A stretch of 64,000 nucleotides of DNA, taken from the NCBI GenBank assembly GCA_023374025.1, contig SIJG01000020.1, positions 789,121 to 853,120 of the forward strand, read 5' to 3'. The notes under the pieces are model-generated. The model ran no database searches. It was not told the DNA's origin and was given only the letters and a program-made list of their open reading frames with translations. The position numbers and the translations under genes were made by a program. Origin of the DNA: Heterodera schachtii (Eukaryota; Nematoda; Chromadorea; Rhabditida; Heteroderidae). This document shows positions 37,401-47,888 of the stretch, one piece after another (positions within the stretch are counted from its first letter, which is position 1; each line of letters begins with the position of its first letter).

Positions 37401-40400
37401 TACCTATTATAATAATTTTTCTAAACCCATGGTGATATATTTTTATATTCCTGATACCCATAAAAAATACATATGCAGTTAGGCAACCATTATTTCCAAA
37501 ACTATATTCCCATACCTATTATAATAATTTTTCTAAACCCATGGTGATATATTTTTATATTCCTGATACCCATAAAAAATACATATGCAGTTAGGCAACC
37601 ATTATTTCCAAAACTATATTCCCATACCTATTATAATAATTTTTCTAAACCCATGGTGATATTTTTTATATTCCTGATACCCATAAAAAATACATATGCA
37701 GTTAGGCAACCATTATTTCCAAAACTATATTCCCATACCTATTATAATAATTTTTCTAAACCCATGGTGATATATTTTTATATTCCTGATACCCATAAAA
37801 AATACATATGCAGTTAGGCAACCATTATTTCCAAAACTATATTCCCATACCTATTATAATAATTTTTCTAAACCCATGGTGATATATTTTTATATTCCTG
37901 ATACCCATAAAAAATACATATGCAGTTAGGCAACCATTATTTCCAAAACTATATTCCCATACCTATTATAATAAGTTTTCTAAACCCATGGTGATATATT
38001 TTTATATTCCTGATACCCATAAAAAATACATATGCAGTTAGGCAACCATTATTTCCAAAACTATATTCCCATACCTATTATAATAATTTTTCTAAACCCA
38101 TGGTGATATATTTTTATATTCCTGATACCCATAAAAAATACATATGCAGTTAGGCAACCATTATTTCCAAAACTATATTCCCATACCTATTATAATAATT
38201 TTTCTAAACCCATGGTGATATATTTTTATATTCCTGATACCCATAAAAAATACATATGCAGTTAGGCAACCATTATTTCCAAAACTATATTCCCATACCT
38301 ATTATAATAAGTTTTCTAAACCCATGGTGATATATTTTTATATTCCTGATACCCATAAAAAATACATATGCAGTTAGGCAACCATTATTTCCAAAACTAT
38401 ATTCCCATACCTATTATAATAATTTTTCTAAACCCATGGTGATATATTTTTATATTCCTGATACCCATAAAAAATACATATGCAGTTAGGCAACCATTAT
38501 TTCCAAAACTATATTCCCATACCTATTATAATAATTTTTCTAAACCCATGGTGATATATTTTTATATTCCTGATACCCATAAAAAATACATATGCAGTTA
38601 GGCAACCATTATTTCCAAAACTATATTCCCATACCTATTATAATAATCTTTCTAAACCCATGGTGATATATTTTTATATTCCTGATACCCATAAAAAATA
38701 CATATGCAGTTAGGCAACCATTATTTCCAAAACTATATTCCCATACCTATTATAATAATTTTTCTAAACCCATGGTGATATATTTTTATATTCCTGATAC
38801 CCATAAAAAATACATATGCAGTTAGGCAACCATTATTTCCAAAACTATATTCCCATACCTATTATAATAATTTTTCTAAACCCATGGTGATATATTTTTA
38901 TATTCCTGATACCCATAAAAAATACATATGCAGTTAGGCAACCATTATTTCCAAAACTATATTCCCATACCTATTATAATAATTTTTCTAAACCCATGGT
39001 GATATATTTTTATATTCCTGATACCCATAAAAAATACATATGCAGTTAGGCAACCATTATTTCCAAAACTATATTCCCATACCTATTATAATAATTTTTC
39101 TAAACCCATGGTGATATTTTTTATATTCCTGATACCCATAAAAAATACATATGCAGTTAGGCAACCATTATTTCCAAAACTATATTCCCATACCTATTAT
39201 AATAAGTTTTCTAAACCCATGGTGATATATTTTTATATTCCTGATACCCATAAAAAATACATATGCAGTTAGGCAACCATTATTTCCAAAACTATATTCC
39301 CATACCTATTATAATAATTTTTCTAAACCCATGGTGATATATTTTTATATTCCTGATACCCATAAAAAATACATATGCAGTTAGGCAACCATTATTTCCA
39401 AAACTATATTCCCATACCTATTATAATAATTTTTCTAAACCCATGGTGATATATTTTTATATTCCTGATACCCATAAAAAATACATATGCAGTTAGGCAA
39501 CCATTATTTCCAAAACTATATTCCCATACCTATTATAATAATTTTTCTAAACCCATGGTGATATATTTTTATATTCCTGATACCCATAAAAAATACATAT
39601 GCAGTTAGGCAACCATTATTTCCAAAACTATATTCCCATACCTATTATAATAATTTTTCTAAACCCATGGTGATATATTTTTATATTCCTGATACCCATA
39701 AAAAATACATATGCAGTTAGGCAACCATTATTTCCAAAACTATATTCCCATACCTATTATAATAATTTTTCTAAACCCATGGTGATATATTTTTATATTC
39801 CTGATACCCATAAAAAATACATATGCAGTTAGGCAACCATTATTTCCAAAACTATATTCCCATACCTATTATAATAATTTTTCTAAACCCATGGTGATAT
39901 ATTTTTATATTCCTGATACCCATAAAAAATACATATGCAGTTAGGCAACCATTATTTCCAAAACTATATTCCCATACCTATTATAATAAGTTTTCTAAAC
40001 CCATGGTGATATATTTTTATATTCCTGATACCCATAAAAAATACATATGCAGTTAGGCAACCATTATTTCCAAAACTATCTTCCCATAGCTATTATAATA
40101 ATTTTTCTAAACCCATGGTGATATATTTTTATATTCCTGATACCCATAAAAAATACATATGCAGTTAGGCAACCATTATTTCCAAAACTATATTCCCATA
40201 CCTATTATAATAATTTTTCTAAACCCATGGTGATATATTTTTATATTCCTGATACCCATAAAAAATACATATGCAGTTAGGCAACCATTATTTCCAAAAC
40301 TATATTCCCATACCTATTATAATAATTTTTCTAAACCCATGGTGATATATTTTTATATTCCTGATACCCATAAAAAATACATATGCAGTTAGGCAACCAT

Positions 40401-43400
40401 TATTTCCAAAACTATATTCCCATACCTATTATAATAATTTTTCTAAACCCATGGTGATATTTTTTTATATTCATGATACCCATAAAAAATACATATGCAG
40501 TTAGGCAACCATTATTTCCAAAACTATATTCCCATACCTATTATAATAATTTTTCTAAACCCATGGTGATATATTTTTATATTCCTGATACCCATAAAAA
40601 ATACATATGCAGTTAGGCAACCATTATTTCCAAAACTATATTCCCATACCTATTATAATAATCTTTCTAAACCCATGGTGATATATTTTTATATTCCTGA
40701 TACCCATAAAAAATACATATGCAGTTAGGCAACCATTATTTCCAAAACTATATTCCCATACCTATTATAATAATTTTTCTAAACCCATGGTGATATATTT
40801 TTATATTCCTGATACCCATAAAAAATACATATGCAGTTAGGCAACCATTATTTCCAAAACTATATTCCCATACCTATTATAATAATTTTTCTAAACCCAT
40901 GGTGATATATTTTTATATTCCTGATACCCATAAAAAATACATATGCAGTTAGGCAACCATTATTTCCAAAACTATATTCCCATACCTATTATAATAATTT
41001 TTCTAAACCCATGGTGATATATTTTTATATTCCTGATACCCATAAAAAATACATATGCAGTTAGGCAACCATTATTTCCAAAACTATATTCCCATACCTA
41101 TTATAATAATTTTTCTAAACCCATGGTGATATATTTTTATATTCCTGATACCCATAAAAAATACATATGCAGTTAGGCAACCATTATTTCCAAAACTATA
41201 TTCCCATACCTATTATAATAATTTTTCTAAACCCATGGTGATATATTTTTATATTCCTGATACCCATAAAAAATACATATGCAGTTAGGCAACCATTATT
41301 TCCAAAACTATATTCCCATACCTATTATAATAATTTTTCTAAACCCATGGTGATATATTTTTATATTCCTGATACCCATAAAAAATACATATGCAGTTAG
41401 GCAACCATTATTTCCAAAACTATATTCCCATACCTATTATAATAAGTTTTCTAAACCCATGGTGATATATTTTTATATTCCTGATACCCATAAAAAATAC
41501 ATATGCAGTTAGGCAACCATTATTTCCAAAACTATATTCCCATACCTATTATAATAATTTTTCTAAACCCATGGTGATATATTTTTATATTCCTGATACC
41601 CATAAAAAATACATATGCAGTTAGGCAACCATTATTTCCAAAACTATATTCCCATACCTATTATAATAATTTTTCTAAACCCATGGTGATATTTTTTTAT
41701 ATTCCTGATACCCATAAAAAATACATATGCAGTTAGGCAACCATTATTTCCAAAACTATATTCCCATACCTATTATAATAATTTTTCTAAACCCATGGTG
41801 ATATATTTTTATATTCCTGATACCCATAAAAAATACATATGCAGTTAGGCAACCATTATTTCCAAAACTATATTCCCATACCTATTATAATAAGTTTTCT
41901 AAACCCATGGTGATATATTTTTATATTCCTGATACCCATAAAAAATACATATGCAGTTAGGCAACCATTATTTCCAAAACTATATTCCCATACCTATTAT
42001 AATAATTTTTCTAAACCCATGGTGATATATTTTTATATTCCTGATACCCATAAAAAATACATATGCAGTTAGGCAACCATTATTTCCAAAACTATATTCC
42101 CATACCTATTATAATAAGTTTTCTAAACCCATGGTGATATATTTTTATATTCCTGATACCCATAAAAAATACATATGCAGTTAGGCAACCATTATTTCCA
42201 AAACTATATTCCCATACCTATTATAATAATTTTTCTAAACCCATGGTGATATTTTTTTATATTCATGATACCCATAAAAAATACATATGCAGTTAGGCAA
42301 CCATTATTTCCAAAACTATATTCCCATACCTATTATAATAATTTTTCTAAACCCATGGTGATATTTTTTTATATTCATGATACCCATAAAAAATACATAT
42401 GCAGTTAGGCAACCATTATTTCCAAAACTATATTCCCATACCTATTATAATAATTTTTCTAAACCCATGGTGATATATTTTTATATTCCTGATACCCATA
42501 AAAAATACATATGCAGTTAGGCAACCATTATTTCCAAAACTATATTCCCATACCTATTATAATAATTTTTCTAAACCAATGGTGATATTTTTTTATATTC
42601 CTGATACCCATAAAAAATACATATGCAGTTAGGCAACCATTATTTCCAAAACTATATTCCCATGCCTATTATAATAAGTTTTCTAAACCCATGGTGATAT
42701 ATTTTTATATTCCTGATACCCATAAAAAATACATATGCAGTTAGGCAACCATTATTTCCAAAACTATATTCCCATACCTATTATAATAATTTTTCTAAAC
42801 CCATGGAGATATATTTTTATATTCCTGATACCCATAAAAAATACATATGCAGTTAGGCAACCATTATTTCCAAAACTATATTCCCATACCTATTATAATA
42901 ATTTTTCTAAACCCATGGAGATATATTTTTATATTCCTGATACCCATAAAAAATACATATGCAGTTAGGCAACCATTATTTCCAAAACTATATTCCCATA
43001 CCTATTATAATAAGTTTTCTAAACCCATGGTGATATATTTTTATATTCCTGATACCCATAAAAAATACATATGCAGTTAGGCAACCATTATTTCCAAAAC
43101 TATATTCCCATACCTATTATAATAATTTTTCTAAACCCATGGTGATATTTTTTCATATTCATGATACCCATAAAAAATACATATGAAGTTAGGCAACCAT
43201 TATTTCCAAAACTATATTCCCATACCTATTATAATAATTTTTCTAAACCCATGGTGATATATTTTTATATTCCTGATACCCACTAAAAATACATATGCAG
43301 TTAGGCAACCATTATTTCCAAAACTATATTCCCATACCTATTATAATAAGTTTTCTAAACCCATGGTGATATATTTTTATATTCCTGATACCCATAAAAA

Positions 43401-43601
43401 ATACATATGCAGTTAGGCAACCATTAATTCCAAAACTATATTCCCATACCTATTATAATAATTTTTCTAAACCCATGGTGATATTTTTTTATATTCCTGA
43501 TACCCATAAAAAAATACATATGCATTTAGGCAACCATTATTTCCAAAACTATATTCCCATACCTATTATAATAAGTTTTCTAAACCCATGGTGATATATT
43601 T
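19425..43601. repeat. Satellite array, 112-bp monomer, about 216 copies
   Basis: Twenty-four kilobases of direct tandem repeats with an AT-rich monomer of 112 bp, starting ATTCCCATACCTATTATAAT and ending ATTTCCAAAACTAT. Landmarks within it are CCCATGGTGATATAT, CCCATAAAAAATACATATGC and AGTTAGGCAACC. The orientation is constant and there is no insertion. Monomers near both edges are more variable than those in the middle. Two shortened monomers stand out: about 87 bp at 20425-20450 and about 85 bp at 37290-37330. Because 112 is not a multiple of 3 the frame changes each copy; open frames reach only about 114 codons, so I treat it as non-coding. Confidence 0.97.
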
Positions 43602-44644
43602 GGTAATTTGAGGCGCTGATCACGAATATGACATTTATTTTTCAAAATTCCGAATCCCGAACACGAATTCGAACAAAATTTCTAAATTCATAAATTACAA
43701 GGAAAACATACTTCTAAGGGTTTTCGAGGTCGCTGAAAACGGTTATGACATTCATTTTGGCCAAATTCCAAAACCCGAACCCGGATTCGAACAAAAACCC
43801 GAGATTTAATTTACGACAAAATTACAAGTTAAATATAAAACACTTTTATAGGATTTCTTAAGTGCTGAAAACGCCTAAACCCTTAAAAAAACTATGCGGC
43901 AATGCGTTTAAACCGGTTTTTGAACCGGTTTAAATCACGAAAAAATGTAAAAATTGGGTCCTCCTAACCTTTTAAAACGGTCAAAATCACACAAATTTGG
44001 TATCATTCGAAAGCTCTTGATGAATTAAGTCTAAAAAACAAGGTATAAATTCGAACCGACGTTATCTGAGCACTGGGACAATTAATTCCCAGTGAAAATG
44101 GACACTTCAGTACCGAAAAATAATAAACGGGAAATAACAATTTAAAAGCAAAAATTTCGCAAAAGGGAGCATGCGAAGACGGCGGCCAGTAGTGGGGCGA
44201 GACGGAGGGCGGAGGAAGATGTCTGACGGGCGGTTGACTGCGGGGGCCCGAAGGGCACCCGCCAATCAGTCAACCGCCTGCGGATCACGCGCGGACTTCT
44301 TACGTAGCCCGTAGTCTCGCCCCACCTACTGGCCGCCGTAGTCGAGTGTGCGGCGGTTTTTTAGCGCAATAAGCAAATTCAATCTTTTATATTTGACGTT
44401 CTATCGTTTTTGTTCAAATTTTAAATTTTGTCGTAAATTAAATCTGGTTTTTTGTTCGAATCCGGGTTCGGCTTTTGGAATTTGGCCAAAATGGATGTCA
44501 TAACCATTTTCAGCGACCTCGAAAACCCCTAAAAATATGTTTTCATTGTAATTTATGAATTTCGAATTTTTGTTCGAATTCGGGTTCGGGATTCGGAATT
44601 TTGAAAAATAAATGTCATATTCGTGATCAGCGCCCCAAATTACC
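43602..44644. mobile_element. Foldback element with about 230-bp arms and nested GC-rich palindrome
   Basis: It begins GGTAATTTGAGGCGCTGATC at the exact base where the satellite stops and ends GATCAGCGCCCCAAATTACC. The left arm (about 43602-43832) and right arm (about 44410-44644) are reverse complements with only scattered mismatches. Each arm holds two tandem GAACCCG/CGAATTCGAACAAAA modules of the dispersed family seen at 15848. The centre contains AAACCGGTTTTTGAACCGGT (about 43911-43930) and a GC-rich core with its own inverted repeats (44178-44203 against 44314-44340; 44228-44239 against 44268-44278). No coding sequence; no clear target duplication. Confidence 0.8.
44172..44345. repeat. 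GC-rich nested palindrome in the foldback core
   Basis: GGCGGCCAGTAGTGGGGCGA pairs with TCGCCCCACCTACTGGCCGC across about 110 bp, and inside that GGGCGGTTGACT pairs with AGTCAACCGCC. Base composition is sharply different from the AT-rich surroundings. It may be a separate element inserted in the foldback. Confidence 0.65.
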
Positions 44645-45545
44645 TTAGAAATGACTTTTTATTTGAAAATTTCAGGGGGGGTCACAAAACCGAAAGTACC
44701 AAAAAATTCATCCAAGTTTCATTGCCTTTTATCGGCCGAAATTTTATTTTTCGGAATTTTCTTTGTATTTTTCGGCATTTTCTTCATTAAAATTCAAATT
44801 TAGACTCAAAAAGTAAAAAAAATCACGAAAAAGTCGCAAAAACTCAAAAAAGTCATAAAAATCCCAAAAAGTGTAAAAAAGTTAAAAAAAAATCGCAAAA
44901 AAATGCATGTCAGAAGCTTCAAACAAAGTTTAGAACACTTTTTAAGTCATTTAAAGGCCATTTAGAGTCAGCAAAAAAAAGTCATTTGACTTAAATTCCC
45001 AGCCCTAGTGATAAAGCTTGACATCGCATCTCCCGCATAAATATGCCGTGTTTTCGCGCATTTTTAAAATTTGCTTCAGACCATATAAATAGGAGGGATT
45101 CAGAAACGATGAACCTTATGAAAGCTAAAAATGCGTGCGCTTCAATTTTTAAATTTGATGAAAATTTTGGTCATTTTTAACAACCATCCGTTAACAAATT
45201 GCATTCAATTCTCAAAATTTTTCCCGGCGGTGCCTATAGGCAATTCATTTCTTGGGAATAATTACAAAGGATATAATGACAAATCTTAAAGGTAATACGA
45301 GCTTAATTGGAACAGATTTTGGGTGATTTTTATCGGACCAATATTAATTTGCTTTATGTAGAAAAAATGTGGTCAATTAACCGTAAAAGAAATTCAAAAA
45401 TTCGGGTGGGCGGCAGGTGAACGGTTCGGGTGGTGGTGGAGCATCATTTACGTAAGCTGCTAAAAATGTAAACTCCATAACTCAAAATATATCCCTCCCA
45501 AACCCTTAATCCCTGTACTTATGTACATATAAAAGTGCCAATTCA
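44645..45545. other. AT-rich spacer with a hAT-like repeat end
   Basis: No gene seen. The segment ending at 45007 with GACTTAAATTCCCAGCCCTA is the inverted counterpart of the terminus of the small element in the PPIE-like gene of copy 4 (62953). TTATTTTTCGG-CATTTTCTT words of that element occur at about 44748-44790. A left terminus was not found. Confidence 0.4.
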
Positions 45546-45840
45546 TTTTCCACTGTTTTTTCGCAAAAGAGACTTTATCGTTCGTTTATCATGGTAGAGC
45601 AAAAACATAATTGAGAGACAACACATAGCGATTAAATCGACAATACAACATCAGGATGCCTTCACTGACAATATTAAAGGGACATTCATACAACGGATGT
45701 ATGATCTCACAGGCATACATAGGAAATGAATACTGCACAACACAAACAATGGGAGAAAGAGGGGCGCTCTTAACACATTTATGACGGACAAAAAATACGG
45801 TTAATTTCTGTTGGATAATCGCTTTTCATCCGATTCATCC

Positions 45841-47216
45841 TCATCCATTGCTGATGTTCTTTTGATTCTCCTCGGCATGAGCTCCATCCGCTGCTGTCCC
45901 ACCGGTGTTGGTCGTCGCCTCCGCCTCGGAACCACGCGATGACCCATCCGTTGCATTCCGCGCAAAATCTGAATTTTGAAAGTCAGATTCGAAAATCAGC
46001 ATCCTTTACTCTTCCAAATTCTTGAAAAACTCACGTTTACTTTGCTGGGAAGCGTCGGAGTTGTTCGTCGCCGTCGTCGAATTCGTCGCGGCATCAGCAC
46101 CAGTGGCGGTGTTAGTGGCTCCATCTTTGTTCGACGATTTCGCCGTCTTATTCTTGCTGGCATTGTGTTGGCGGTTGATCGTAGCACGGTTAGTCGGACG
46201 ACGGCTTCCGGGCGGATGAGCATCTTTCTTCATCGGTGACTTGCTCACTGAACGCGACTTTCTTGAATGACTTCGACGCTGCGATGACGCTTCGGTCTGG
46301 TGTGTTCGCTGAATGGGAAATCAATTAAGACAACGGCACAATTAAATATTGATGGCATTCCCACCTTTCCCGATGTCGACTTGCGCGAAGCCTTTCTCTC
46401 GTCTCCACTGGTCGATTGCGACGCAGTTGAAGTCATCTTTGTGCGCGCGGAGTGTTCGTTGTTGTTGTTGAGAAATGACATGATCTCTCGTAGAATTCGT
46501 CCAACCGCGTACTTTTTCCCGTTTGTCAAGAGACCGACAATCCACCCCGGGTCCACACCATCTTGGCCACCGTTGAGCTGAAAATGTTGACGGAGAAGGT
46601 CATTCAAATCGCGCGCTATTTGATTTCTTTCGCGGGCCAGGTCGTTGTTTTCCTTCAACAGAAGTATGATTCGTGCCAGCTAAATGGGTGAAAAAGTTTA
46701 AATGGAATGATTTTGAATTTCAACGACCGTGTCTCCCGTCTCAATGCTGTCACAGTCCTCTTCGTCCTCTTCACATGATGACTCGCTTCTTCTGTTGTTG
46801 TCACTGTCCTCTTCATCCTCTTCACATGATGACTCGCTTCTTCTGTTGTTGTCACTGTCCTCTTCGTCCTCTTCACATGATGACTCGCTTCTTCTGTTGT
46901 TGTCACTGTCCTCTTCGTCCTCTTCACATGATGACTCGCTTCTTCTGTTGTTGTCACTGTCCTCTTCGTCCTCTTCACATGATGACTCGCTTCTGCTGTT
47001 GTTGCCACTGTCCTCTTCAGATGACGACGACCCGTTGTCACTGTCCGCTTCGGTGCCGTCTTCAGTTGGTGCTGCTGTTGCTTCATTTGTTCGGTTGTTG
47101 CTTGCGCCATCATCCTGTAAAAAAAACGGAATTTTTATGTTAAAATCTGAAAACAGAATCTCACTCACTTGCTCATCGCTTTCGCGCTGCACGGAGTCAG
47201 GTGAATGTCGAACCAT
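45841..47216 (-). CDS. Acidic repeat protein, unrecognised (copy 1)
   Basis: Five exons: 47216-47169, 47114-46728, 46679-46365, 46308-46035 and 45968-45841, 1152 nt in frame, 383 residues. I do not recognise the family. The start is MVRHSPDSVQRESDEQ. An acidic Ser/Glu/Asp region follows with five 17-residue repeats (DSDNNRRSESSCEEDEE), then a leucine-rich helical segment (LLLKENNDLARERNQIARDL, about residues 150-180), a GKKYAVGRILREIMSFL block, and a basic Ser/Lys/Arg and Asn/Thr/Ala-rich tail. The composition suggests a nuclear or RNA/chromatin-associated protein (inference). Intron 2 has donor GTCGTT. A minus-strand TATATAAA at 47286-47279 lies 63 nt before the ATG. It is divergent from the PPIE-like gene and shares its upstream region. 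Confidence 0.72.
46775..47030. repeat. 51-bp coding minisatellite, five units (copy 1)
   Basis: Five tandem 51-bp units inside exon 2 of the acidic gene, each encoding a 17-residue repeat with two basic residues followed by SESSCEEDEE. The unit nearest the N-terminus is a variant (DSGNNSR). Confidence 0.9.
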
Positions 47217-47888
47217 TTGGACGACAAACGAACAAAGAAAATAATTTTGTGAATGATATGAAAACAAAAATTTTGCCCTTTATATACACCTCGTACTTTC
47301 AATTCACTCAACAGTTCGACCGACCTCTTTTTTGTTCGTTTGAGCACTGCTATTTAAGCGGAAAAATTTTGGAAAATTTTCCAATTAATTTTTAAATAAT
47401 CCAAAAATCAAGTTATGAAAAAGCAAGATTTTATGCATAATAATTCTTTGCAAATTTTATGAAGAGCAGCCGTTTTCTAACACAATAACATCCTTGCCTT
47501 AAAGTACCAAAAAACATTGACTGGTAATACAATAGGTATATGTAAAATTTTGCATTTCCATTTTTCGGACCCATTAAACTGAACAGGGCAGTAAATAGGT
47601 AATTGGAAAAATGCTGCAAAATCACAAGTTTCAAAAAGCACTATCAAATATCTCGTTATTTTGGGTTGAAAGCTAGGGACGTAAAATCTGTTAGACATAG
47701 TCACAAACGAAGAAATAGTGCATGCCTTTCTCTGTGTAATAATTGGCATTTTGTTTTTATGCCAAAAATTTATTGGCGATTTTTCTCGGTTTTTTACTGT
47801 CAATGATCCTGAGCTGTAGTGATTTTGAACCTGACGGGCGGCTCTTTGTTAAATATCTGTTTTATTTAGAATTATATAATCCGTACAC
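47217..47888. promoter_or_regulatory. Divergent intergenic region shared by the two genes
   Basis: A 672-bp spacer between the start codons of two outward-facing genes. On the minus side it holds a TATATAAA box (47279-47286). On the plus side a TTTTATTTAG acceptor ends at 47869, 19 nt before the PPIE-like ATG, and could be a spliced-leader site. The element GGAAAAATTTTGGAAAATTT at about 47360 is present in copies 1, 2 and 4 but deleted in copy 3. Co-regulation is inferred from layout only. Confidence 0.45.

Noticed and set aside
19425..43601. Open frames of up to 114 codons across the satellite (MQLGNHYFQ type peptides)
   Set aside because: They follow from monomer length and variant stops; frame rotates each monomer and no gene structure is present.
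19425..43601. CRISPR array
   Set aside because: The whole 112-bp unit repeats without unique spacers, and the genome is eukaryotic.
19425..43601. Centromere
   Set aside because: Only the tandem structure supports it; no kinetochore-related motif is visible and tylenchid chromosomes are considered holocentric.
45976..46239. Plus-strand frame starting MKVRFENQHPLLF, repeated in copies 2 and 3
   Set aside because: Antisense to exon 4 and intron 4 of the acidic gene; no splice context, and disrupted in copy 4.
46673..47244. Long plus-strand frames over the minisatellite (Ser/Leu- or Cys/His-rich)
   Set aside because: They mirror the minus-strand acidic repeat because the 51-bp unit is open in several frames; splice sites and phase support only the minus-strand gene.
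47165..47347. Upstream start MLKRTKKRSVELL for the acidic protein
   Set aside because: In copies 2-4 it reads into the protein, but a one-base deletion in copy 1 breaks the frame, and TATA lies within it; the MVRH start fits all copies.
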